From: an uncultured Alphaproteobacteria bacterium
GTDB taxonomy: Bacteria; Pseudomonadota; Alphaproteobacteria; Rhodobacterales; Rhodobacteraceae
Assembly (NCBI GenBank): GCA_902619165.1
Contig: CACNDI010000014.1
Span: forward strand, 1 to 52,944
Reading direction: 5' to 3'
Length of the DNA stretch: 52,944 nt
Part shown: positions 16,079 to 24,548 of the stretch, in pieces
How the letters are laid out: each line of letters begins with the position of its first letter
Position numbering within the stretch: the first letter of the stretch is position 1
Translations under genes and position numbers: made by a program
Notes under the pieces: generated by a model
Told to the model about the DNA's origin: nothing
What the model saw: only the letters and a program-made list of their open reading frames with translations
Database searches by the model: none

Positions 16079-16829
16079 AAACCGGTCTTGATGCGGTACT
16101 GAGTTTCTTGCAATAAGCATAACCATCTTCTGAAAATTCATTAACTTTTGCATACTCTTCAATTCTATTCTTAATCACATAATTTGCCATCATTCCTCTT
16201 GCCCTTTTTGAGAGTATGCCAACTGTTTTCAACTCTCCGTTTTTCTCTGTCTTAAATATTGGGGTAACTAACTTGCAACCTAGTTTTTTGACATTGAGTA
16301 CCTTTGAATACTCTTCTGAAGCAAGATTAAGTATCCCATTTTTGTTCTTTTCTATCCTCTTTTTTACAAATTCAAAGAGTGGGTCCATCCAAAATTCATA
16401 AAGTGACTTATATCCATTGAAGTCAATTTTTGTTCCCATCTCAAATCGATAGGGTTGAATTCCATCAAGAGGCTTTAGCATTCCGTATAGTCCAGAAATA
16501 ATTAATAAATTTTGCTGTGCAAAAAGCAACTCATCTTGTGTAAAGGTTTCGGCTTTCAGGCCAACATAAGTATCTCCTTTAAAGGTGTAAATTGCTTGTG
16601 TTGTTGCATTTGAGCTTGGTCTATTCTGAAATTTTTGAAACCGATCAAAGTTAAGCTGAGCCAAAGAGGAGCTGATTTTCATTTTATCAATTAAATCTTT
16701 CTCACTTAATGATTTGGCGTAATCTATTAGTTCATTAAGTTTATCAGGAAATTCACTTCTTGTTGTCTCAACCCCGAGGCTATTATTAGTTGGTGTAAGC
16801 TTTTTTGCAGGTGAAATAATTATTGTCAT
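16068..16829 (-). CDS. yaaA: Peroxide stress protein YaaA (UPF0246)
   Basis: YaaA (DUF328) lowers free iron and protects DNA from hydrogen peroxide damage in E. coli, and binds DNA. The protein begins MTIIISPAKK, exactly the family start, which fixes ATG 16829; an in-frame TTG four codons earlier is less likely. Further landmarks are YTFKGDTYVGL, the LLIISGLYGMLKPLDGI block, PYRFEMGTK, and the C-terminal SKRARGMMANYVI. The 253 residues match the family length. It follows mnmA closely on the same strand (13 bases), so the two are probably co-transcribed. Confidence 0.95.
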   Translation of the reverse strand: MTIIISPAKKLTPTNNSLGVETTRSEFPDKLNELIDYAKSLSEKDLIDKMKISSSLAQLNFDRFQKFQNRPSSNATTQAIYTFKGDTYVGLKAETFTQDELLFAQQNLLIISGLYGMLKPLDGIQPYRFEMGTKIDFNGYKSLYEFWMDPLFEFVKKRIEKNKNGILNLASEEYSKVLNVKKLGCKLVTPIFKTEKNGELKTVGILSKRARGMMANYVIKNRIEEYAKVNEFSEDGYAYCKKLSTASRPVFIK

Positions 16830-16842
16830 ATCAAAACCCAAT

Positions 16843-17967
16843 TCATTTTGTTATCCATCCTCCTCCCAATACTCGTTTTTTTTCTCCACAATAAAAAACA
16901 CAAGCTTGCCCAGGTGATATACCCTCTTCCTCATTAAAAAGGGTTACCAATGCTCTTTTATTTGGTAAAGGGCTAACGTCTGCCATTGCTGGCGTTCTTT
17001 GATATCGAGTTTTAACAAGAACATTTTTTGTTGATCCAATCAGGTCATCAAAAGACGTGTCATCTAGCCAATTAACATTGTCAATATAAAATTTTGCTTG
17101 CCGGAGAGCTTCTCTGGGGCCAATAGTAATGGTATTAGTATTAGCGCATATGTCCAAGACAAACATTGGTTCTGACGCTTGAATTCCTATGCCTTTTCTT
17201 TGCCCAACAGTATATTTAATTATTCCTTCGTGGGTGCCAACAACGTCTCCATCCAAATTAATTATGTCTCCTGGAATTGAGGCGTTTGGCCTCAGTTTTT
17301 TAATTGCCTCTGAGTAAGATCCGTCTGGAACAAAGCATATATCTTGACTTTCACTTTTCTCAGCAACCTTTAAGTTATATTTTCTAGCAAGATCTCGTGT
17401 CTCAGATTTTGATTTTATAGAGCCTAGTGGAAATCTTAAAAACTTCAATTCCCCAGGAGTAACTGTAAACAAAAAATAGCTTTGATCTTTCTCTGGATTG
17501 CTGGCTATATGAAGTTGAACAGTGTTTTCTACTTCAACGCGTTTAACATAATGCCCTGTCGCTAAGCAGTCTGCATTTAATTCTTTTGCCTTTGCAATTA
17601 AATCTTTAAATTTTATGCGTTCGTTGCATCGAATGCAGGGAATGGGTGTTGTCCCACCCGAATAGCTACTTATAAAATCTTCTATTACCTTTTGTCGGAA
17701 TTCTTTCTCAAAATTGACCACGTAATGCGGGATACCAATTTCTGCTGCCGCTTTTTTTGCATCCATAATGTCTGTGCCCGCGCAACACGTTTTGCTATTT
17801 TTATTTATTTTCTTGTAATCAAACAATTTCATGGTCAGACCTATTACATTGAAGCCTTTTCCTTTTAAAACAGCGGCCGCTACCGAACTATCCACGCCGC
17901 CTGACATTGCGACTACAACTCTAGTGTCTTCTGGTCTTTTATTTATGCCTAATTCATTCATAGTCAT
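16843..17967 (-). CDS. mnmA: tRNA-specific 2-thiouridylase MnmA
   Basis: Thiolates U34 of tRNA-Lys, -Glu and -Gln, using sulfur relayed from a cysteine desulfurase; two candidates are encoded at 34.8 and 40.6 kb. The 374-residue protein has the PP-loop ATP motif [12 protein letters not shown], the catalytic cysteine in [10 protein letters not shown], and the second in [12 protein letters not shown]. The GHYVKR and GQRKGIGI segments and a C-terminal beta domain with GQACVFY follow. Start ATG 17967 is used; a second ATG two codons on is also possible. It is the first gene of the pair mnmA-yaaA and diverges from ligA across a 128-base gap in which I found no convincing promoter. Confidence 0.97.
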   Translation of the reverse strand: MTMNELGINKRPEDTRVVVAMSGGVDSSVAAAVLKGKGFNVIGLTMKLFDYKKINKNSKTCCAGTDIMDAKKAAAEIGIPHYVVNFEKEFRQKVIEDFISSYSGGTTPIPCIRCNERIKFKDLIAKAKELNADCLATGHYVKRVEVENTVQLHIASNPEKDQSYFLFTVTPGELKFLRFPLGSIKSKSETRDLARKYNLKVAEKSESQDICFVPDGSYSEAIKKLRPNASIPGDIINLDGDVVGTHEGIIKYTVGQRKGIGIQASEPMFVLDICANTNTITIGPREALRQAKFYIDNVNWLDDTSFDDLIGSTKNVLVKTRYQRTPAMADVSPLPNKRALVTLFNEEEGISPGQACVFYCGEKKRVLGGGWITK

Positions 17968-18095
17968 GTCTCTAACCTAGATAAGATTGTTGATCAATCA
18001 AATAAAATTATTGATATATTAGAAACTACTTGAAACTACGTTTGAAGTGTATAAAAAAATCAGTAATCTAAAAGTACATATTCATAGGTTTTTAG

Positions 18096-20192
18096 TTGTT
18101 AACAAAATCTAAAGCAATATCGAGGCTCCAAGAGCTATCAGAGATAATAACCAAATCAAGAGAGGCGTATTTTAACCTCAATCAATCGGACATTACAGAC
18201 CAGGAGTACGATCAGAACATTTCTGAATTCCAGAAACTGCTATCGATATACCCAGAATTAGAAGATCAATATAGCATTTTAGATAAAGTTGGAGTGACGC
18301 CAAACTCAAGGTTTAAGAAAGTCAAGCATCTTACACCAATGTACTCTCTTTCTAACGCGTTTAATAATGAGGATATCTTTAATTTCCTAAAACAAATAAG
18401 ATCATTTCTAGATTTATCCGAAAGCGAGAATATTGACTTAGTATTTGAACCAAAGATAGACGGTCTATCCTTATCATTGATCTATAAAAATGGTGTTTTA
18501 TTTCAAGCTTTGACCAGAGGTGATGGTCTAATTGGAGAGGATGTTACAGAAAATGCTCGACTGATACCAGATGTACCAATATCGATACCGATAAAAATCG
18601 ATACGCTTGAAATAAGGGGAGAAGTTTACTTTCCTAATTCAACCTTCAGTGAATTAAATGAAGAACTTGAAAAGACGGGCAGCAAAACGTTTTCAAACCC
18701 GAGAAATGCAGCATCTGGTACACTGAGGCAGTTTAAATCAAATAAGAATAGAAACAAAAACTTATGCTTTTTTGCATACTCTGTTGGAAATGCTACACAC
18801 CAATTGGCCGATAGTCAGGCGATGTTACTGAAAGTTTTTAACGATATAGGGTTTAAAACAAACGATATTTCTAAAGTTTTTACCAGTGTAGAAGAACTCT
18901 TGCAGTATTACGAAAAAGTTTTCTCTATGAGAACAGAACTCGATTACGACATTGACGGCATAGTATATAAGGTTAACAATTTTAGTTTGCAACAGAGGCT
19001 TGGTTTTAGATCTTCATCACCTCGATGGGCTATCGCACACAAGTTTCCAGCTGAGCTGTCCATAACAATTATTGAAGATATTGAAATTCAAATAGGTAGA
19101 ACAGGAACTTTGTCACCAGTAGCAAAGTTGAAGCCTGTAAATATAGGTGGGGTGATAGTCTCCAGTGCAACGTTACACAATCGAGATTTTATAAATGGTT
19201 TAGATAATAAAGGCAATAAAATTAGGGATGGTGCTGATATTAGAAAAGGTGATTGGGTTACAGTTTATAGGGCAGGAGATGTAATTCCGAAAATTAAAGA
19301 TGTAGATATTTCTAAAAGAAACTTAACATCTGAATCATTTGTTTTTCCAGACTTCTGCCCCTCCTGTGGAGCTGAAGTAAAAGTTGACAAAACGGACTCC
19401 GCAATAAGGTGTTATAATTTTCAGAACTGTGAAGCGCAGGTAATTGCAGGTCTGAAGCATTTTGTTTCTAAAAAAGCTTTTAATATTGATGGTCTAGGGG
19501 GAAGAATTATCGAAGAGTTTTATCAAAAAAAAATAATCCAACAACCCGCCGACTTTTTTCGATTGGAGTCAAAGTCAAAAAATAAATTAAATTTTATTGA
19601 ATTTCTTGGAAAAGGTTGGGGTGAAAAGTCGCTGCAAAATCTATTAAATTCAATTGAGAAAGCGAAACTTATTAATCTCGACCGGTTTCTTTTTTCTCTA
19701 GGTATTCGTCATATTGGAGAAAATGCATCGCAAATTTTAGCCGGTTATTTTGGGTCATGGGACGATTTTTTTAATGCTATTAAAGCTGGCATTGCAAAAA
19801 ATGATTGGCAATTTCTTTTTGAAATTGAGGGAATTGGTCAGCTAATGGTTACTTCTCTCATTGGATTCTTTTCAGATTTTAAAGAAAGAGAAAAACTAGA
19901 GGATTTGCTAAATTATGTAAAAATAGAAAAGTTCATTAAATTAAGTAAAGTTGAAACAGCTATTACTGATAAAAAGTTGGTTCTTACAGGTACATTTAAT
20001 GCATTTTCGAGAGCGGAGTTGAAGTCCATTTGCGAGAGGGCTGGAGCAAAGGTTTTAACATCAGTATCGAACAACGTAGATTTCTTGGTAGTCGGTCAAG
20101 CTCCAGGTTCAAAAGTCAAAAAAGCAGGTGAATTAGGCATAAAGCAAGTTAATGAGGAAGAGTTTATAGTTTTAATTGATTATAATCTATGA
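18096..20192 (+). CDS. ligA: NAD-dependent DNA ligase LigA
   Basis: Seals nicks in replication and repair. The 698-residue protein has the domains in order: Ia domain, nucleotidyltransferase with the adenylated lysine in EPKIDGLSLS (about residue 120), OB fold with RKGDWVTVYRAGDVIP, and a four-cysteine zinc finger near residues 420-445 (CPSCGAEV, CYNFQNC). Then come helix-hairpin-helix repeats (residues 510-590) and a C-terminal BRCT domain from KKLVLTGTF onward. The start is TTG 18096, with an AGG a few bases upstream. recG begins inside its stop codon region (ATGA overlap at 20189-20192), so ligA and recG are translationally coupled. Confidence 0.98.
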   Translation: MLTKSKAISRLQELSEIITKSREAYFNLNQSDITDQEYDQNISEFQKLLSIYPELEDQYSILDKVGVTPNSRFKKVKHLTPMYSLSNAFNNEDIFNFLKQIRSFLDLSESENIDLVFEPKIDGLSLSLIYKNGVLFQALTRGDGLIGEDVTENARLIPDVPISIPIKIDTLEIRGEVYFPNSTFSELNEELEKTGSKTFSNPRNAASGTLRQFKSNKNRNKNLCFFAYSVGNATHQLADSQAMLLKVFNDIGFKTNDISKVFTSVEELLQYYEKVFSMRTELDYDIDGIVYKVNNFSLQQRLGFRSSSPRWAIAHKFPAELSITIIEDIEIQIGRTGTLSPVAKLKPVNIGGVIVSSATLHNRDFINGLDNKGNKIRDGADIRKGDWVTVYRAGDVIPKIKDVDISKRNLTSESFVFPDFCPSCGAEVKVDKTDSAIRCYNFQNCEAQVIAGLKHFVSKKAFNIDGLGGRIIEEFYQKKIIQQPADFFRLESKSKNKLNFIEFLGKGWGEKSLQNLLNSIEKAKLINLDRFLFSLGIRHIGENASQILAGYFGSWDDFFNAIKAGIAKNDWQFLFEIEGIGQLMVTSLIGFFSDFKEREKLEDLLNYVKIEKFIKLSKVETAITDKKLVLTGTFNAFSRAELKSICERAGAKVLTSVSNNVDFLVVGQAPGSKVKKAGELGIKQVNEEEFIVLIDYNL

Positions 20193-22213
20193 AGGATCTT
20201 CTAAAAAGTGTGGGTCAAGAGCATTTATTGGACAGTGTTTCTTCTCTTAAAGGTATTGGCCCTAAGTCTTCCAAAACACTTTCACAATTGTCTATAGGGT
20301 CCGTATTAGACCTTCTCCTTCTTTTACCTAGAAAATATAAAAGAAGAGACCGTTGGTTTAAAGTGGATAAAAAGTTGCTTCCTCGAACCGTTACAATAGA
20401 AGTTTTAATCAAAAATCATATTTACCCAAAAAACAGGCGATCACCCCTCCGAATATCAGCAGAAACATACGGTAGCCCTCTAATAATTTTATTATTTTCT
20501 TTTAATAGGGCTCAGTTGAATAATTATTACCCACCCGGTGAATATATAGTGATTTCTGGGGAGCTAACACTCGATGGAAGTAAGTTGACTATGATACACC
20601 CCGATTATTCCGTTAAACCAGATGAAATCCATAAAATCCCTGAAATTGAGCCCATCTATCCTTCTGTGTATGGTTTAGGAAATAAATTTTTACAGAAAAC
20701 AGTGAGTAATGTAATAAATGATTTTAACTCTACAGCGGAGTGGTACCCTAAAAAGTTTATTCAAGCAAAAAACTGGCCCAGTTTTCCTGAGGCGTTAAGT
20801 TTAATCCACATGCCTAAGGATAATAAGGACCTATCCAGTATCATAAAAGCTAGAAAAAGGCTTATTTTTGATGAATTTTATGCGCATCATATAAAATTGG
20901 ATAAATTCAGACGTACTGCTAAGAAAAAGGAAGGTTTCAAAGTAAAGGGGGATAAAGTTCTTATTAAAAACTTAATCAATAATCTCTCTTTCCAGCTTAC
21001 TAAGGGCCAGTTAAATGCGCTTTACGAAATTTTAGATGATATTGAATCAGAGTCTAAAATGAATCGTTTGCTGCAAGGCGATGTTGGTAGTGGCAAAACT
21101 ATTGTTGTCCTTCTTGCCGCAATGTTTGTTGTTTCAGGAGGGCATCAAGTTGCAATTATGGCTCCTACAGAGATACTTGCAATGCAACATGCAAAATCAC
21201 TAAAAGACGTCTTGAGAGCACAAGAGATAAATAAATTAAATGTTACTATTTTAACAGGATCGGACAATCGAGTTGAAAGGGAAAAGAAGTTGCTTTTGAT
21301 TTCTTGTGGAGAAGCAAAAATCGTTATAGGCACACACGCTCTTTTCCAGAGAAATGTACATTTTCATAACCTTCGCTTGGCTGTAATTGATGAGCAACAT
21401 AAGTTTGGAGTAATGCAAAGATTTAGATTAGAAAAAAAAGGCAATGTTAACTCAATTATAATGAGTGCAACCCCTATACCCAGATCTTTAGCTTTGACAG
21501 TATTTAGTGATCGTGATTTGACAACAATCAAGGAGAAACCAAAAAATAGGTTGAGTATCGAAACGCTAGCCATATCTGTAAAAAAAATTAGAAAGCTATT
21601 GGAAAAATTAGCCAAGCAGATGTCTGAAGGTCAGCAAGTTTATTGGGTGTGTCCGTTAATAGAAGAGAACGAAAATAACCATCTCTCTAATTCAAATGAT
21701 AGGTTCTTGTATTTAAGAAATGAATTCAGTCAGTTTAAGGTTGGTCTAATTCATGGACAAATGCCTAGTGAGAATAAGGAAAGTGAACTTAAAAAATTTA
21801 ACGAAAGAAAAATTGATATTTTAGTGTCAACCACTGTTATTGAAGTCGGAATAGACAACCCAAATGCCACAGCAATTGTAATTGAAAATGCAAATAGATT
21901 TGGTCTTTCACAGTTGCATCAACTTAGAGGTAGAGTTGGTAGGGGAGATAAAAAATCATATTGCTTTCTCGTGTATGATGGAAATCTTTCAGATCAAGCT
22001 ATTCAGAGGCTTAAAATAATGAAAGAGACGCAGGATGGGTTTGAGATCGCCGAAAAAGATATGGCTCTCAGAGGCTCTGGAGATTTGCTAGGAACGATGC
22101 AATCGGGCCATAAAATATTTAAGTTGTCTGAAGTAATGGAAGAACCAGAGCTATTCTTGGAGGCGTATAAACTAGCGCAAGATACTAAAACTGCAGTACC
22201 AAAACGATATTAG
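20189..22213 (+). CDS. recG: ATP-dependent DNA helicase RecG
   Basis: Branch-migration helicase that remodels stalled forks and Holliday junctions. The 674-residue protein has the N-terminal wedge domain with an OB fold, Walker A GDVGSGKTIVV (about residues 299-309), a DEQHKFGV box, the SATPIPRSLAL motif III, and the C-terminal helicase lobe with TTVIEVGID and QLRGRVGRG. The TRG motif region follows (GFEIAEKDMALRGSGDLLG). Length is typical. It overlaps ligA by four bases. The next gene downstream is a 38-codon membrane peptide with its own promoter. Confidence 0.98.
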   Translation: MKDLLKSVGQEHLLDSVSSLKGIGPKSSKTLSQLSIGSVLDLLLLLPRKYKRRDRWFKVDKKLLPRTVTIEVLIKNHIYPKNRRSPLRISAETYGSPLIILLFSFNRAQLNNYYPPGEYIVISGELTLDGSKLTMIHPDYSVKPDEIHKIPEIEPIYPSVYGLGNKFLQKTVSNVINDFNSTAEWYPKKFIQAKNWPSFPEALSLIHMPKDNKDLSSIIKARKRLIFDEFYAHHIKLDKFRRTAKKKEGFKVKGDKVLIKNLINNLSFQLTKGQLNALYEILDDIESESKMNRLLQGDVGSGKTIVVLLAAMFVVSGGHQVAIMAPTEILAMQHAKSLKDVLRAQEINKLNVTILTGSDNRVEREKKLLLISCGEAKIVIGTHALFQRNVHFHNLRLAVIDEQHKFGVMQRFRLEKKGNVNSIIMSATPIPRSLALTVFSDRDLTTIKEKPKNRLSIETLAISVKKIRKLLEKLAKQMSEGQQVYWVCPLIEENENNHLSNSNDRFLYLRNEFSQFKVGLIHGQMPSENKESELKKFNERKIDILVSTTVIEVGIDNPNATAIVIENANRFGLSQLHQLRGRVGRGDKKSYCFLVYDGNLSDQAIQRLKIMKETQDGFEIAEKDMALRGSGDLLGTMQSGHKIFKLSEVMEEPELFLEAYKLAQDTKTAVPKRY

Positions 22214-22237
22214 ATTGACTTTGTTTACATTTTGTTC

Positions 22238-22265
22238 TTTACATGTTCCTATTATGTTCTATAAT
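22238..22265 (+). promoter_or_regulatory. Near-consensus sigma-70 promoter
   Basis: TTTACA (22238-22243), 16-base spacer, consensus TATAAT (22260-22265). It lies in the short gap after recG and directly before the SD of a 38-codon open frame. A start near 22272 leaves a leader of about 13 bases. This is the best-matching promoter I found in the window. Confidence 0.7.
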
Positions 22266-22284
22266 GAAGGCTCAGGAGGCAGTA

Positions 22285-22401
22285 ATGAAAAATAAGATAC
22301 CTTTTTTAATATTAGAAAAAAGTCTAGTAGCAGACATTGTTAATTTAATTATTATTGGAATGTCCCTTTTTTTATATGGACTAGTTATTTTTTGTTTTTA
22401 G
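22285..22401 (+). CDS. Small membrane peptide, 38 residues, unrecognised
   Basis: An ATG with a perfect AGGAGG (22274-22279) five bases upstream opens a 38-codon frame. The peptide starts MKNKIPFLILEKS and then runs LVADIVNLIIIGMSLF with only hydrophobic and small residues to its FCF end, which predicts one transmembrane helix (about residues 16-37). A near-consensus promoter sits just upstream. Promoter, SD and membrane helix together make a real small gene likely, although no family is recognised. The stop overlaps the 3' end of the convergent NifU-like gene by 21 bases. It could be an accessory subunit of a membrane complex or a toxin-type peptide; nothing decides between these. Confidence 0.6.
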   Translation: MKNKIPFLILEKSLVADIVNLIIIGMSLFLYGLVIFCF

Positions 22402-22818
22402 GCTAGAAACTTTTTGCAACGCATCGATTGAAGCGTCAAGGATAAGGAGAACTGAGTCATGCCTGTATGGAACTTTTTGAGCAGGCTCGAAGTACTTGTA
22501 TCTAGTAAAGGGATCTTTTATTAAAAAAGTTCCTGTATCTAGGAATGTTTTTAAGTTTTTTCTTAGTTCTGTTATTATGCCAATATCCGTTCCGATGGCA
22601 TGGTTTACAAAAACGCAAGCTGACGCCTGACCAAGTGCGCATGCTTTTATGTCAAGACCAACCTGTGATATCTTTGATTCAGAAATGTTTAAGTCCAAAG
22701 TAATGCTAGAACCACAGATTGCAGTTCTCTTTGTAATTGTAACGTCTGGGTTTATTAACCTAGTTGTGATGGGGATAGTGGAGGCAAGTTCTAAAATATT
22801 ATTTGTGTATAGATCCAT
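22381..22818 (-). CDS. NifU/IscU-like Fe-S cluster scaffold protein
   Basis: A 145-residue protein of the NifU_N (IscU-like) family. Conserved positions include Cys35 in AICGSSITLDL and Cys60 in IKACALGQASA, matching the first two scaffold ligands. The third ligand region reads PYRHDSVLLI, where classical IscU carries a Cys; here it is Ser/Asp. Another cysteine (Cys68) is near the second site. This form is common beside hisI in alphaproteobacteria and its exact role is unclear. ATG 22818 is chosen because the longer frame would run into the divergent hisI. Together with the suf operon it suggests two scaffolding routes in the cell, but direct function is inferred. Confidence 0.75.
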   Translation of the reverse strand: MDLYTNNILELASTIPITTRLINPDVTITKRTAICGSSITLDLNISESKISQVGLDIKACALGQASACVFVNHAIGTDIGIITELRKNLKTFLDTGTFLIKDPFTRYKYFEPAQKVPYRHDSVLLILDASIDALQKVSSLKTKNN

Positions 22819-22860
22819 GTGTGCTAAAGATTCCCCTATTACCGACAAAAGGACTATAGA

Positions 22861-23199
22861 GTGAATGAAATAAAATTTAAACAAAAAATAGATGCTTTAA
22901 AGTTTAATGATAATGGGTTGATTCCCTGTGTAGCACAAGATCACGAAAGTAAGCAGGTTCTTATGCTCGCATGGGGATCTAGAGATACATTATTTCAGAG
23001 TGTTTCAAGTGGGCTGGCAACCTATTGGTCTAGGTCAAGAGGTGAGGTTTGGGTGAAGGGAAAAACATCTGGTAACATTCAAGAAATAAAAAAAATACAC
23101 ATTGATTGTGACGGAGATACAGTTCTATTTGAAGTCAAGCAAACTGGTGCAGCTTGTCATACGGGGTCTAAATCATGTTTCTTTACAGAACTTCTTTAG
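22861..23199 (+). CDS. hisI: Phosphoribosyl-AMP cyclohydrolase
   Basis: Third step of histidine synthesis: hydrolytic opening of the purine ring of phosphoribosyl-AMP. The 112-residue monofunctional HisI has the family blocks CVAQDHESKQVLMLAW, TYWSRSRGEVWVKG, the metal-binding HIDCDGDTVLF, and the terminal TGAACHTGSKSCFF with the zinc cysteines. There is no HisE domain. The start is GTG 22861; no ATG fits. It is separated by 42 bases from the divergent NifU-like gene. Its stop overlaps the trmFO stop by four bases. Confidence 0.95.
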   Translation: MNEIKFKQKIDALKFNDNGLIPCVAQDHESKQVLMLAWGSRDTLFQSVSSGLATYWSRSRGEVWVKGKTSGNIQEIKKIHIDCDGDTVLFEVKQTGAACHTGSKSCFFTELL

Positions 23200-24548
23200 A
23201 GACTACTTTGCGACTCTAACCAATTGTGAAAACTTGATTTTGCAATTGACGTATAGGCTGCATATCTCTCTCGCCTGTTTTTCTTTCCTTTAAAATCTTT
23301 CACAGTAGATTTGAAAAGGCCAAAGTTTACATTCATTGGCTGAAAATCATTATTTTGTGTAATAAGATGATTAGCAAGGGCTCCCAAAGCAGTATCAGCA
23401 GAAGGTAATTTTACCTCTTTACCCAGAATTTTTGCTCCAACTATTCGTCCCACCAGCAAGCCAATAGCAGCGCTCTCTACATACCCTTCGACACCAGTAA
23501 TTTGTCCTGCGAGACTAATGTTAGGGTATGATTTTAATTGGAAGTATTTATCTAAAATATCAGGTGAATTCAAAAAAGTATTTTTATGTATTCCACCCAA
23601 CCTCGCGAACCTAGCTCCCTGCAAACCATTTATTGACCGCAAAATTTCAGCTTGCCTAGAATGCTTGATTTTTGTTTGGAACCCTACAAGGTTGAATAAA
23701 GTGCCTTCTTTATTTTCTTTTCTAAGCTGAACTACAGCATATGGTTTCATGTCGCTGTATGGATTTGTAAGTCCTACTGGTTTCATCGGTCCAAATCTAA
23801 GCGTGTCCTTTCCTCTTGATGCCATTACCTCGATTGGTAAACATCCAGAAAAAAATGGTACATCTGCTTCCCAATCATTAAAGTCGGCTTTATCACTTTC
23901 AGAGATTTTAGAAACAAACTTATAATATTCATCCTTTGTCATGGGACAATTAAGGTAAGCTTCCCTCTCTTCAATGCTATCTCCTTTATCGTACCTAGAT
24001 TGAAACCATGTACTCTCATAATCAATAGAGTCCGCGTAGACGGTAGGTGCTATAGCATCATAAAAGTATAAATTTTTTGATCCGGTCAGTTTTATAAGAG
24101 ATTGTGCTAGCTTATTTGACGTAAGAGGGCCAGAAGCTATTATTACGTGGTCTTCAGCTAATTGTTTTAAGTCTGTTATCTCTTTTTGTATTATCTTTAT
24201 AAAAGAATTATTTTTTATTAACTCAGTTATTTCTGACGAAAATTTCACTCGATCAACTGCCATTGCACTTCCTGCTGGTATACGTGTCTTGTCACCAGTT
24301 GAGATGATAAGCCCATCTGCAGCTCTCATCTCCCAATGTAATTGTCCTACAGCATTATTGGTGTGGTCATCTGATCTAAACGAGTTTGAGCAAACTAGCT
24401 CCGCTAACAAAGAAGTCTTGTGGGCGGGAGTTTTTTTAGTGGGCCTCATTTCGTATAAATTTGATGATATACCCATTCTACCTAGCTGCCACGCCGCTTC
24501 ACTTCCAGCTAGTCCACCTCCAACTATAGCGACTTTTTTCTTTGACAT
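23196..24548 (-). CDS. trmFO: Folate-dependent tRNA m5U54 methyltransferase TrmFO
   Basis: FAD enzyme that makes ribothymidine-54 in the T-loop using methylenetetrahydrofolate. The 450-residue protein begins with the dinucleotide fold VAIVGGGLAGSEAAWQLGR. Then come the family blocks YEMRPTKKTPAHKTS, LVCSNSFRSDD, CPMTKDEYY and GPMKPVGLTNP. It ends with QITGVEGYVESAAIGLL, which contributes to FAD binding. Length matches the family. Its ATG directly touches the gyrA stop codon with no spacer, so it is probably the second gene of a gyrA-trmFO unit. TrmFO instead of TrmA fits an alphaproteobacterium. Confidence 0.97.
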   Translation of the reverse strand: MSKKKVAIVGGGLAGSEAAWQLGRMGISSNLYEMRPTKKTPAHKTSLLAELVCSNSFRSDDHTNNAVGQLHWEMRAADGLIISTGDKTRIPAGSAMAVDRVKFSSEITELIKNNSFIKIIQKEITDLKQLAEDHVIIASGPLTSNKLAQSLIKLTGSKNLYFYDAIAPTVYADSIDYESTWFQSRYDKGDSIEEREAYLNCPMTKDEYYKFVSKISESDKADFNDWEADVPFFSGCLPIEVMASRGKDTLRFGPMKPVGLTNPYSDMKPYAVVQLRKENKEGTLFNLVGFQTKIKHSRQAEILRSINGLQGARFARLGGIHKNTFLNSPDILDKYFQLKSYPNISLAGQITGVEGYVESAAIGLLVGRIVGAKILGKEVKLPSADTALGALANHLITQNNDFQPMNVNFGLFKSTVKDFKGKKNRRERYAAYTSIAKSSFHNWLESQSSL

